Shown piece after piece: positions 20,533 to 31,915 of a DNA stretch of 64,000 bases (positions within the stretch are counted from its first letter, which is position 1; each line of letters opens with the position of its first letter). The notes under the pieces are model-generated. The model saw only the letters and a list, made by a program, of their open reading frames with translations, searched no databases and was not told the origin of the DNA. The position numbers and the translations under genes are program-made. This DNA comes from Hirsutella rhossiliensis (Eukaryota > Ascomycota > Sordariomycetes > Hypocreales > Ophiocordycipitaceae). The stretch is taken from contig NW_025408673.1 in assembly GCF_020360975.1 (NCBI RefSeq), forward strand, positions 3,534,001 to 3,598,000. The letters are read 5' to 3'.

Positions 20533-21979
20533 ATGTCTTCCTCTTCACCTCTGCCCCACCACACCTTCGAAGGCCGCTCGACAGCCAGAGAGGCGCTGGC
20601 GGTGAAATGTCCATGATGTTCTTCGTCCAGCCGGATTGCCCTCCAGATTCGCCCACCAAGACGAGCATCGCATCAGAGGCCTCAACGCCGAGACCATGGC
20701 CCGCGTCTTCCTGCCTCCTCCGTCGTGGTTGCTCACTGCGGAATATGCGCCTCTCCGATCGGATACCGACGACTCCGCGACATCCATCTTCTTCAGCCTC
20801 AATCTCTCAATTTACAATCAGCCAGTTGTCGCCTCCGAATGGACCGAAGAGTGGTTTTTCATGAATGGCCGCGTCCATCCCTACGCCCTTGCGTGGGAGG
20901 TCGAGCAACGAGACGGTCTTGAGTCTGGCGCCGGAGGCATCCTTCTCTACACTATGCCCGCCCTTATCATCCGCGACCAAGGCTACCAGCCGTAAGGACT
21001 ACCCAATTCCTCCGCGCACACCTCGAGCACCAAATTTAGCTGAAATGGGCCTCAAGCGTTCTTCCTAGGCTCTTTGCCTCCATGGACAGCTTCCCCGTAT
21101 CCCCATCGTTTCCTTCACCGGCCTCATCGTTGGCCCCGGCCACTCCTGCTACGACAGGACCTTCTGCCAGGTCTGGACGCCACCCAGCTGAGGTGCTGCG
21201 GCTTCCTCCAGCTTTCGACCTATATCACTCCCGGATCCCGGACAAGATCCTCTCAGGGCTTCCACCCGTTTCAGGTCTTCGTCATCTTCCCCATCCGCGC
21301 CAACCCGTGGGCCATCCTTTGCAAGAAGATGGCCGAGAGGCGGGACTCTCAATTTCAGACCAATATCTCCTTCACCTGCACGGGCAAGGTCGCTGGCCTC
21401 CTCGATCACCGCGTCATGGTCCACCAGCCGAGCTCCGACAGAGACTACGTCTTCATCGTCGTCCCGGATTCTTGGACTTTTCTCGACAAGGCCGCCACCA
21501 CCGCAGCCGCGTCGGCCTTAGCCCTCACATCGCCACCGAAGCGGCAACCGTCCTCCGCTTCGGCGGCCTTCCAGGATGCCCGCGCTGCCTCTTTCTCTGT
21601 CGCTACACCTGGCGCCCTCCCGCCGAGTCCTCCGCCTTCGGCTTCGACTTCGGCTTCGGCCGATCCCGTTACACCGCTGCAGAAGCGTCCTTGTCCCGAG
21701 CCCGCCGACACGCCAACGAAGAAACCGCGCCTGTTGCAGTTGACCTCAAAACCTTCCTCATCGGCCGCCACTGGAAGCTCTGCCACTCAATCGTTCTCGC
21801 TTTCCGCTGCCTCTTCTTCCTTCGAGCCGGAGACGATGAGACAGAGTCCTGCCTCGGGAACCGTCTTGGGACCCGCCATTGATTCGATCGTTGCCTACAC
21901 GTCAGACTCATCGGCCCGGCCGCTCAGAAACCGCCACCCAGGCAAAGGACAACGGAAACAGAGTAACTGCTTGATATAA
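20533..21979 (+). pseudogene. HAO gene of E2 (unknown function), frameshifted
   Basis: The second copy of the unknown Helitron gene. Exon 1 starts MSSSS at 20,533 and includes HLRRPLDSQRGAGGEMSMMF, then changes frame near 20,638 and continues as SRFAHQDEHRIRGLNAETMA to RDQGYQP. The intron is 20,992-21,068 (GTAAGG, branch GCTGAA, CCTAG). After a short shifted stretch, exon 2 is open from about 21,150 to the stop at 21,979. It contains LRCCGFLQLSTYITPG, HPFQVFVIFPIRANPWAILC, ISFTCTGKVAGLLDH, DYVFIVVPDSWTFLDK, an Ala/Ser/Pro-rich linker and DTPTKKPRLLQ. It is the most complete exon 2 with the C-terminal basic tail. Function unknown. Confidence 0.75.
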
Positions 21980-22074
21980 TAGTCTACCGATATAAGTTAT
22001 AACATTCATAGAAAAGTGATTTAGTTCCATGCTTTATCTTGCTTCTTAGCAAATATCTACACCGAGCTGCAATC

Positions 22075-22693
22075 TTACAACACTCCGTCCACAACTTCGG
22101 ATCTCGTCATCATTCCCTTCCAGACCTTCCTCTCTAGTGATCTTCTCTCGGCATGCCTTTTTGTGAACCTTCCAGTCCGCCTTTTGGTGTTCTTTCCCGC
22201 AGTATGCCACTTCCATGACATCTGCCGCAGCGACTCACGCCCGCGGTCGTCCCGCATACTTTGCACAACGTGACCTCCGTGCAACCAGTGCGTCCTAAGA
22301 ACCCGTCGCGTGTTTCGTGCTCTTGCCGCATTTCCCCCATCATCAGTTGCATTTCCTGTCTCATTTCCACCTCGCACTGCCCGCTTCCGCATAAAGATGT
22401 GACCCAAACTATAATGCGAGCTTCGTCCGCGTGCAGCAAAGATATTGGACTCTGTAGGATATCTGTCGCAAACCGCCCGCAGCATTCGCAGAAAGCCCCG
22501 ACGCGCTGCGACATGCTGATTCATGCTCCTTCATGAGAGGCATCATGGCCTGTGCAAATTGTTCCTTGTATTCAGCATCCTCTCCGGCGCGGTTTGCGCC
22601 GGTGATGAGGCTCCGGGCAATGCCGTGGCTGCGTATGAATTGCTTGGCACCGATTTGGCACATGAATTCGAATCGAACCGTGGACGTTGCCAC
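22075..22693 (-). pseudogene. MYND zinc-finger protein gene of E2, frameshifted
   Basis: It starts MATSTVRFEF at 22,693. The conserved N-terminal part ends EHESACR. A second part, in the next frame, has CECCGRFATDILQSPIS and paired cysteines CGSGQC. The C-terminal MYND finger begins CKVCGTTAGVSRCGRC, then a one-base insertion near 22,215 moves the rest (VAYCGKEHQKADWKVHKKAC) to the first frame. MYND fingers bind zinc and usually mediate protein contacts. The same three blocks occur in the E4 copy. The frame change between the first and second blocks is at the same place in both copies, which is odd for random decay. Confidence 0.7.
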
Positions 22694-22869
22694 AACTGAC
22701 TTGGCCGTGATTTAGATGCTATGGGTGATAATGCGTAGGTAGGTACGTATGATGAGAAGGACGGGGAAAAGCCCGTGGCTCCGGATCGGATTCTACTTGT
22801 CCGATCTATTGTATCGGCTCTTCCACCCATCCCTTCTCACCTTCGCCTTGCTTTTCTTGACACGTTGTG

Positions 22870-23000
22870 CTGCATGACACGTTGGCGCGCGCTCCCAAGG
22901 CCTCTACGTTTCGCCCCCAACCGGCCGTCGCGCAATGCAAGCTACTGCGGGAAGGAATTGCCGGTTACCTAGTGCCGCAACCACCACAAAAACCTTCAAA
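22870..23000 (+). repeat. E2 right-edge segment shared with the orphan end
   Basis: GCTGCATGACA, the stretch ATGCAAGCTACTGCGGGAA, and CCGCAACCACCACAAAAACC match 12,068-12,205 in order and spacing. There this segment is followed by a right terminus; here it is followed by the left end of E3. Confidence 0.6.
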
Positions 23001-23072
23001 TAGATGACTCCCTCTCCAACGTCATCTCATCCAACGTCATTTTCATGTGTTAACTCAATCCTCCAACTTTTG

Positions 23073-23089
23073 CCTTGAGGAACGAAAGG
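23073..23089. repeat. Left terminal motif of E3
   Basis: CCTTGAGGAACGAAAGG, identical to the E1 left motif. It is followed by ACTTCATTAGCGCGCGGGGAAAAAA, partly similar to the palindrome-plus-A-run at the E2 left end. Confidence 0.65.
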
Positions 23090-23307
23090 ACTTCATTAGC
23101 GCGCGGGGAAAAAAGGCCCCAGACTGCTTCACCCCCACATCCTCCGCCTCTGATTGGCTGATTTATTTCCTCTTTCGGAATAAAAGATCCCGTGTGATTG
23201 GTCGCCGACCCTTCCGTCCCTCCCTCATCATTGGTCGCTGCCGCCTTTTCTTGCCCCTCTCATGCCTTGCCCTGTTTCCCCCCCGTTTATACTCCTGTTT
23301 ACCCCCT

Positions 23308-23332
23308 TGCCAATGCCAATGCCAATGCCAAC
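23308..23332. repeat. Short CCAATG tandem repeat
   Basis: Four consecutive units of TGCCAA. A simple sequence repeat just outside the E3 RepHel 3' end, with no evident function. Confidence 0.6.
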
Positions 23333-23517
23333 CTTTTCCTTTCGTCCGCCGGTTTTCTTATTGTGTCTAAAACTTGCGTCTTTTGTCTTTGCCCTTTCGT
23401 TCATGCCTTTCTAGCGGGTTCTTCCTTCAAGTCTAAAGTCGCCCTCGTTGATCGCTGCTGCCCAGTGCCCTTGTCTTCTTGCCCGCCGGCGCTCCTCCGT
23501 CTTCTCCCCTCGTCACC

Positions 23518-25956
23518 TCACCTGACAACTCTCCTTGACTCTTCAGCGTCGCCATCCGACCGACGCAAAGCTTCCTCGACAGTCCTCTCGCTTAGCACCT
23601 CCAGCCTGGCCTGCGCGGCGGTCATCTCTTCGGGGACTCGGTTGCCCACCAAGTCTCTCTCCGCACCTTGGACACGAGCGTGATGCCGTCTAGCGTTCGA
23701 CAGCGCGATAGCTGCACATATAAGCTGTACGGGTCGCATTGCGAGGGCACGGCCCTTCCATCGACTTTCGTCGTCCGTGTCCCCGCAGCTCCAGGGCCAC
23801 GCGCTCTGGCGTTCTGCCCTGCACCTTGTAGTCCGTGCAGGCGAAGGCTGCTGCGCACGGCAATCCCTTCCGGCTGACGTCGTTCTGCTGCCACGGCCGC
23901 TTTCGTTGGCAGTGTATCCTGACGCTCATCGGCGTTAACAAGATCGTGCCCGGCGGCATCCCGACGAAGTGGAGGTCCTTTGTCGTCGCCGATTCCAGTA
24001 ATATCCCCGCCGGCGGCCCGAAGTGGATCGTCATGTCGGACGAGATTCGATGCCCTGGGGACGCCTTGTCGACAATGACCTCCACCGCCGAGTAGCCGGC
24101 GCCGTTCACCAGCTTCAGCCCCTGATGGGTGTTGTGGTTCACGACGACCGGCATCCCGGCCACGAACATGAAGACGGCCGGCACGGGGATCGCGCTATCG
24201 TCGCCTTGATTGAGTATCATGATCGCTTCTTCCTCGGTCGGCAGGCCCTCCTTCCACTTGTGCTCGGAGATGAAGATGCGCATCGTCGACCGCTGCTGGA
24301 CCCGGAACGCCAAGCTTGCCTCCATGTTTAGGTTCCACCGATTCCTGTTCAGCGGCGTCACCACGGTGATGCCAGTCTCCCAAGGATCCGCCTGCCCTCG
24401 CGGTAGCACCTTGAGTTGAGGAGGTCCAGATCCGTGCGGTCCTGCACACCCTGCCGGATCCGCTTCAGCAGCCCCTGCAATTCCGGATCCCCGGCGCGCA
24501 TTTGCTCGTTCAACATGACGACCGTCGTGAATCTCTTCCACAGCGCGTGCGCTTTGTCGTGCTGGTGCCGCTGCTCGGCCTTGAACGAGTTGTCTACGTC
24601 CCACGAGATGGCCGCGCTCGGCAGGACGATCGACCTCTCTGGACCGGCCGGAACTGCTGAAAGTCTCCGCAGAAGAGGACGATGGGGATCCCCGAAATCT
24701 TTCTGCGATCCGCGAAGCCGACAGAGTCGCTCGTTTATGGCGTGCAGCGTCCGCGCTCCGAGCATGCTCACCTCGTCGATGACAAGCACGTCCTTCTCCT
24801 GCCAGTCCATCCGAGACTGGCCGTGGATGAACCGCTCCGCCCGTTTTGTCAGCCGCACCCCGTCAAGGTCCTTGGCTGTGTTCGCGCCGCCCGCCCCTTG
24901 GTCTTTAGTGAACCCGCAGGCGGAGTGGATCGTGATGCCGTTGATCTGCGCCGCGGCAGTCCCTGACGTCGCCGTGATCAGCAGACGATTCGAAAGGCTC
25001 TTCCCACTGAACAGCTCGACGAGTGCCCCAATGATCCGCGACTTGCCGGTGCCCCCCTCGCCGCCGACGAGCTGGCAGAGCTGGCCGGCATCGCCCCTAT
25101 TCGTTTGTCGCATCAAATCGAGCTGGCGGCATATTATTAGGAAAGCGATCGACTGCCTCTTGTTCAGCGTTAGCCGTGTTGACAACTCCTTGCCCGCCGC
25201 GAAGAAGGAGGTCGATGGGCCAAACTGGACGCGCATTCCCGCTTCTGCGTCGCTAGCCGTCTCGTCGGAGTCGGCTGTCGTCATTTCGACGTCGTCCTCC
25301 CCGAAGCCGGTCATCACCCTCCGCAACGCAGCTCGGCGATCGCTTTCCCGGACTGCGACTGTGGTTTGTACGCCTTGGATCATTCTCTCCCTTTCCTCGA
25401 CGCACTTATCTGCTGCGACTTGATAGCCTTGACCTGATCCTGCGGCGGTAGTGCGGCCCCGGAAAATACCCGCCCTGGCATGCTTATGCACCTCAACCCT
25501 TGTTCGGGAATCGCGATGGCCTCGAGCTCGGCCGTTGAGCAGAGCGCCGATTGCTGGAATCGACAGAGCTGCCGCATCATTGCCATGAGCTCCGGCGACT
25601 TGGCCGTCACCTGATTCGTGCCCACTGCGCCTCGGACGACGTCGATCAGGCGCGTTGCGTCTCCGATGTTGTTGGACCGATACGTCGCTGCAAATTCTGC
25701 GCCCGCCTCGCCTGTCTCGCCCTCCTCGACGTGGGCGACCGTGGAATCGCCATCGCCGGATGAGGCCGCCCATTGCTTGGCGTCGCGCTTTGCGTCTTCG
25801 GCTGATCGTCGAAGCAGCTGCACGTTGTCGACGAGACATGATATTCTCGGGGCCAGCGCCTCTCGCGCCCGCTCCCAGATGCTATTGATCTCACCTGTTT
25901 CTTCGCACAGAAAGGACTCCCACGGCACAAATAGCGCAAGATGCTGCACGGCTGCC
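23518..25956 (-). pseudogene. RepHel helicase exon of E3
   Basis: Begins after intron B (25,957-26,021; donor GTGTGT, branch GCTAAC, acceptor AAAG). A 493-codon open frame (25,839-24,358) covers NKRQSIAFLIICRQLDLMRQ, Walker A GGEGGTGKSR, ITATSGTAAAQINGITIH, VIDEVSMLGARTLH and LNEQMRAGDPEL. Within it a frame slip garbles the CGDFHQF region and a short GITVVTPLNRNRW block follows in another frame (24,604-23,690, 304 codons) with FMFVAGMPVVVNHNTHQGLK and CTDYKVQGRT. The C-terminal RDLVGNRVPEEMTAAQA segment is in a third frame, ending at 23,518. It is the second-best preserved helicase after E4. It is a PIF1-like helicase of a Helitron, now interrupted. Confidence 0.8.
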
Positions 25957-26021
25957 CTTTAAGGGGAGGGGAGGTTAGCCACTCTGATGATGCCTGCCGG
26001 CAGGGCGGTTGCTATACACAC

Positions 26022-29000
26022 CTCCGGTGGCACGACTCCTCGTCGTCGTTGTGGCCGAAGTCCTTGCTCAGGTAGCCATCGAGGCAGACGGTAGCATGCT
26101 TGCCCGGCCGCCTGAGCACCTGGACCCAGCGTCTCCTGGCGCCCATCCATCCTCGAAGGGCACCTCCCCAGGCCGCACAGCTCTCATCCTTACTGGTGCG
26201 TTTTAGTCTAACGAGCGATATGTAGTCGTATAAGCATAGCCCTCGCAGGAGCTCTCCCGGTGCTGGTACGCCTCAACGTGGGAGATCCTCAGGCCTGCTT
26301 CTTCGACAACGACCGACTCATCCAGAGTATCATCTATGGCCGCCGCGCCACTTGCTCGTCGGAGATACGGCCACCGTCGAAAGACTTCCCAGTACAGCAG
26401 AGATGTGTTCAGGTACGCCCAGGCGCTGCTGTTGGTGAACTCGGCCGGATATCCAAGAAGATGAGCGACGACCTCGACCTGAGATAGCGGACGCTCCGTG
26501 AACACACGATTCGCCACCCTCATCAAGAACTGTCGCGTCCTGTTCCCTTGGCGGCGTCATCGCCAACAGCACCTCCACCGTCGTCCTGTCCTCCGTTGGC
26601 CGTGCCGTCACCCGTTGAGGCGGCCAGGAGATCGGCCGCGGCCGCCACACGCTTCCACACCGGGTCCTCCACCTTCGTCGCGTAGTTCGTGACATAATAC
26701 ATAAGGGCCATGGTCTTGCGCTGCGTCGCAATGAAGGAAATGTCGTGGTTGTGCCGGAGCCCAACAGCGATAGCCTTGTTCCATCGATTGACCATGCTGT
26801 GAGTCCTCCGGATCTGCAACACCCCGTCTGCCGTGATGGCGGTCTTGTCGACCAACCTCCATGGAGACTTAAACCGGCATGGATTCCCTTTCCGCGCTCC
26901 TTTGCCCAAGAATACTTGACACAGGTCGGGCTATGCGTGTGAACCTGTGTAGCGCCGGCACAGAAGTTGGCCTCCTCGTCAAATGCGGCCGAAAACTGCT
27001 CGGTGTTGTCCAGCAGGGAGGAAATATCGGACGTCACAGATCGCTCCGCTTGCACGGCGCAGAACCCTTCCTGATCCAGATCCTATCTTGCACGTCAGCC
27101 TGGCCCCGTTTGTCCATCGGACGAGCAATTCAGGTTCTCAGTGACACGTCTTAGCTATTCTTACCTCGGAGAAGACACTATCGACGTATCGTATGATTCG
27201 CTCGCGATACGCCGCCTGATCCTCCCCGTGGATGTCGGCAAGCATCGAGCTGAGATGCGCGTTTCCGTGCAACCAGAGCAAGCCGTGAACATGAAGCGCC
27301 CTCGTTCGTTGGTCTCCACAGCGCCATAGTACTTGCCGATGCGCCCGAATACCGACTCTTCTCCGACCTTCACGTAATGATCGAAGAACAGCTTCATCTC
27401 CCGGTGGAAGAATACGGCGGCGCTCATCGGATCGGACATGGCCAGCCTTGTCCGCTTGTACGCACTCCCAAGGCCTTCTAGGAACTCCTCGGCCGCGCCG
27501 GGATCGCGTGTCCGATATGCCGCCAGTCGCAGCTTCACCGGGTTCGTAATGTCGTTTGGGTTGATGGTGAACCAGATGGCCGGAACGCCGTAGCCAACGA
27601 TGAGCGACTGGATTTTCCGCCGCATATTGAGCCGAACCTCTCTCGACATGGGTTGCCGGTGGCCGTACAGCGAGAGGCTCCTGAGAAGCTCCTTCACGCC
27701 CTCATCGGTCGTCTTGCCCGAGCTCTCCAACTCGACCCTCGCCGCCGCTAACCTTTGCGCGGTCATCGAGCGGGCAACGCGCTCGACCTTGCCGAAGTCC
27801 TTCCTCGCCACACTCAGCATGCTGACGCGGCGGTTCCTCGACCGCACCCCCATGTTGAAGACGAGAAATGCAAATATGTGGTGCAACGCAAACCGGCCAC
27901 CATGGCGCCGGAGCACGATGTCGGCCCAAATCCGGAGGTTCAAGCTTCGGGAGGATACGATGTCTCCCGCTGCCGCCCCTGCCTCAGCAGCTCTACCGGT
28001 GCCTCGCAAGTTGGTAGGGCCTTCCCCGCCTCGGCTATGGCCTCTTCGGCCAGCCTTGGTCCCCCAACGCCAAATGGGAACAGGGTCGGGAACGTTCTGG
28101 CGAAGAAGGACGTCTCAAAGGAGTCGGCAAACTCATCCCCCCGCGAGACTCGAATGTATGGCTCACTGCCATCGTCGCCACGCCCTCGACCCCACCGAGG
28201 ATCCGACCCACGTTCTCGGCCCGCGCGGCCGTCGTCGGCACCTGCGCCAACAGCGTCACAGGCAAACCGCAGCTTCTCGACATCCGCCACGTCTGGCGGT
28301 CCGTCCAGCCCAAACATGCCGGAAGACGTCACCTCGTTGATTGGTCGAACGTTCTGATCGGGGCTAGCACCAACTCCATCACGACCCGCGCCTTCTTCGT
28401 TGGGCCCGTGCCCTTCAGCCTCGCCTCCCGTTTCCTGCCTTTGGTTGAGCAGAGCGAAGAGTTCCTCGATCTCCACCGACCCCTCGTCGTCCATGGCGCG
28501 CTCCGTGGGCGGCACAACGTGCGCCGTCCGCGTTTTCTCCCATGCGGACGGCTCGTTCCGCTCCATGCGATCATACACCAAGGCCGGCACCCCGTCTATC
28601 GGGTCTCCCCAACTCTCCATCTCCGCCACGTCGATCTCGATCTCGGCGTAGTGGGGGTTGCTCCTCTTCAGCCAAACAAGAGCCCTCTCGACGACCCGCC
28701 GCCTCACCGACAAGAGACTCGACAGGTCGCTCGGTGCCGGCTTCTCCACGCCCTGCCACGAAACGTGGATCTCGTCCAGTGCTTGCAAAGGGGTGCGGGA
28801 GCACCTGGTCGCCAGCTCCTGCACGTTGTTGGGAAACACTGTGATGTGGCCCTTGACGTGCCTCGGATACCTCACGGCCTGCCTCTGCCCGCCCGGAATG
28901 CTATATCTCGTGACAAACCCATAGCAGGAGTTGAGCGAGACGAGCTTCTCTTCGACCAGCGTGAGTCCCTTGAGCTCGTCAGGGAACATGTGCTCACAGC

Positions 29001-30523
29001 CAAGGCGAGTGTGAAGATGGACCGCCGGCGACAGACTCCCGCGCGCCAGGCATCGGGCACACTCCGCACACACCGACACGGGCTCGCCTTCGGGAAAGCA
29101 GCTCCGGCATGAAAATGGTGAGCGGCCGCCCTCTGGCACGCAGCTTGACAGCCATTGATCCCATCTGATCTCCTCAGCTCTTTTCTCGTACGCTTGCGGT
29201 AGCACATCATGCAGGTCCGTATCGGCAACGTGCTCGCATCGTGGAACGCCTGATAAAAATCCGCACCGTCGACACCTTCCTGTCGTGCGGTATTGGCGTA
29301 CACCACGTCTGATCGTTAGACAGCCTCTCCTTCATGGCGAAGTCTTCCTCCAAAAAACGCAGCACACTCGCCAGGTCTTCGGCCCGCAGCTCCCGACTCC
29401 TCTGCCTTCCGATTCCACTCCGAATCTGTTTTCTCGGGCGCTCGTCCGGACCAGGAAGACGTTTTCTCTTCTCCCGCCTCCGGGGCCGCCTCCGGGGCCG
29501 CCTCCGATCCATGATTTCTTCTCTCCGTGGCTGATTCGCTTCTTCGCAAGCCGTCGGATGCGGCAGCTTTGGCGACGACTGCCCGACTACGTGCGCATCC
29601 CTGACACGCCATCCGGCCCTTTGCACTGGACAGGCACCGGGCCGTGCTGGCGAACGTTTTCCACGCCGAACCTTGACCTCAGTCCTTGCCCTTTCCAGCA
29701 CTCTCCTCGTTCTTGCTGCCGATCAAACTGCACGGGCTCCCAGCCGCCACCCGCGATGAGCCGCCCACCTCCCTTTGCTGCAGCCTCCGCCCGCTCAGCG
29801 AAGCGTCCGCTGGCTCTGCCGCGGCGTCGCCCACCCCCACAGGAGACGGCCCCGGATGCTGCGCCGTACCTGCTGCGTTGGAGACACCCCTGCGGCCTGG
29901 TACTCCTTTACCCGCCAACTCCGTCCCCGACGGCGCTTGGGCAAACCAGACGCAATCGCTGCTGCTAATTGCCCGTTTTCTCTTAAGTTGTCGAATACCG
30001 GTTCCCTAGGCTGGATGGATCGAAGCTTCGGTACCTCCTTCGAATGAACACTCGGGACATCGCCCGCCGCCGCCGTAACACGTTGCTCCTCATCTTCAGG
30101 ATCTCCTCCTGAGGCAGAAAGTGCCGATGAGGAGCGGACGATCAGAGTCCGCTACCCCATATCTCCACGTTCCCTAGGCAACAGGGGCCTCGGAAGCTGA
30201 CCCGGTGACTGATGTTGCGCGGAACTTCCGCTGCTAACCATATTATGGAACTTCCGTGCTCTGTTTGACCGCAAACCGCCTCGCGGCGGTCTTCTCGGCA
30301 ACGACCTCGCAATTGCTTCTGCGTGCTGTCTCCATGCGGTGTCTTCAACCACAGGTTTCCTAGGCTGAATCGGCCGGAACGTTGATGCCGCATTCGCCCG
30401 TGATTCGTATCTTCGTAACCGTCCCAGGCTCTCCCCGTGCTCTGCGGCCCTCTCAGAAGCTGCCACCACATCTACACCGGCTCCTGTCGCACCATCTCCG
30501 AGCCCCGAACCCGACCCGCTCAC
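26022..30523 (-). pseudogene. RepHel N-terminus and Rep nuclease of E3
   Basis: It starts MSGSGSGLGDG at 30,523, with TFRPIQPRKP near residue 50. The Cys-rich domain starts near 29,290, and a base missing relative to E1/E2 near 29,170 shifts CMMCYRKRTRKEL away from the following part. A 421-codon frame (29,205-27,940) then covers CRSCFPEGEP, NSCYGFVTRYSIPGGQ, MDEIHVSWQG-like and FADSFETSFFART. The Rep frame (28,009-27,161) includes NRRVSMLSVARKDF and AIWFTINPNDITNP, but a one-base deletion near 27,300 destroys the HUH frame right after VETNERG. Intron A is 27,083-27,164. The two-tyrosine motif YYVTNYATK is intact at about 26,681-26,707. The nuclease is therefore broken at the metal-binding site, unlike E2, which is broken at the tyrosine. 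Confidence 0.8.
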
Positions 30524-31110
30524 GTTCTCACCTCTTCTCCATCCCCGACTGACAACGAACAGGCTTCAGGGTGAGCAACCGCCTCGCTTAACTTCACTGC
30601 AGGACTGTCCGCCATGCTGCTGCCTCCTCGACGTCGACTGCCGTAAATTGGCAACAGGCTATAAAGCTTTGGCTCCGGAGCACCTCCACTTGACAGTCTC
30701 GCTTGTTGACGACGCTACTTCTCCCGAATGGAAGCTCCTAGCCATCACTTCCTCATGGCCGTGGCGTTTCTTCCCTTATAGCTTCCCTATAAAATGCTTC
30801 CCTATGGTACCGAGGCGATGCAATACTACCCCTCTATATTCCCCCGTTACCATGCCTATCTATGTGCGTCCACCGTCCCGGCCTCGCCTGGTCTCCACGT
30901 GCGACCTGCTACCCCGGCTTTGCCAAAGCGACCCTTCCATCGCCGTGCTCTCTTTGCGCACTCCAGCGAATCCTGGCCACTGCCGACCTCCGGCACATGG
31001 AGATGGCCGCGACAACCGCCTGCCGCACACTTCAAACCATACTCTTCAGCCCTTCCAACACCATCCTACCAACCTTGCGCATCAGTTCACCATCAATACC
31101 CGCCAATCCG
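30524..31110. other. Divergent intergenic region of E3, first part
   Basis: C/T-rich DNA with TATA-like CTATAAAG (about 30,659) and CCTATAAAATG (about 30,788) on the plus strand. No coding motif recognised. It separates RepHel from a degenerate HAO fragment. Confidence 0.4.
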
Positions 31111-31117
31111 CCTCGTC

Positions 31118-31275
31118 GAGCAACAGCCACAAGGCTGCCGGCGATAACATGTCCATGACGTCCCTCATGCAGCCGGACTACCCTTCTAGATTTGCTCCCT
31201 CGCCAGCACCAATGTCGCATCAACGGCCTTAATGCTAAAGCGATAGCCAGGACCCCTGCCTGTCCTCTTGTAGTC
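31118..31275 (+). pseudogene. Degenerate partial HAO copy in E3
   Basis: A short stretch reads SSNSHKAAGDNMSMTSLMQP, then PSRFAP, and in a shifted frame INGLNAKAIART. This parallels SQKNAGADMSMMAFVQP, PSRFAY and VKGLNAETLARV of the good HAO 850 bp downstream. No later HAO part follows before 31,916. It is probably a leftover of a partial duplication or of an older element end. Confidence 0.6.
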
Positions 31276-31915
31276 GCTAGCCACCGGAGTCTCGACTTGC
31301 AAACCCTCTTGGAAAGTTCTCGTGACCAACTCGCATCCTCCTCCTCAGGTCGACCCATATATCCGACTTCACCGTGTCCCAATAGTAGACTCGACACGGT
31401 CGGCACCCGCCTCGCTCAGCCGCACGCAATGCCCATCCAACTACCGACGACCGTCAAAAAGGGAGTCCTGCAATACTACCATAACCTCTTTCTTTCCTTC
31501 ACTCTCATTCGTTATTGCCCCCTTTGCTATCTACTCCATGCAACGATGACACCGAAGGGGACTACTGGACTTTCTCCGCAGTCTTACCCACACTAACCTT
31601 ACCGTTCGCCGACCTCCAACTTCTCGCAACATAGCCATCACCCCTACTCAACTTCCAACCCCCGGCTCCCTACTTCACTCACGACCACAGAACCAGATGG
31701 TCGAGACTGCTCGAGAACCTCGCCAGCTCATTCCCGCATACCCCCGCTTCTGATCTATCACCTAGGTAGCATTCACTGACTCTCAAGTCTCCCCGACCCG
31801 AGCCACGAGCCCTCTTTCGAGCAGCAAGAAAACCTGCTTTATAGGATGCCTACCTCTACTCTGCCTAACCCCTCCTTTACACTTCCACGGTGACCACATC
31901 TGCCATGTTCTCACG

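Larger units (their letters stand above)
12419..23000 (-). mobile_element. Helitron E2 (RepHel, HAO, MYND)
   Basis: Its left end carries three copies of the CCTTGAGGAACG motif (12,419, 12,484 and 12,556). It contains RepHel (12,813-19,829, minus), HAO (20,533-21,979, plus) and a MYND gene (22,075-22,693, minus). The right part (22,870-23,000) matches the DNA that precedes an orphan right terminus at 12,254, but I see no hairpin terminus before E3 begins at 23,073, so the extreme right end appears lost or replaced. The Rep frame is broken exactly at the first catalytic tyrosine, so this copy should not encode an active nuclease. Confidence 0.72.
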
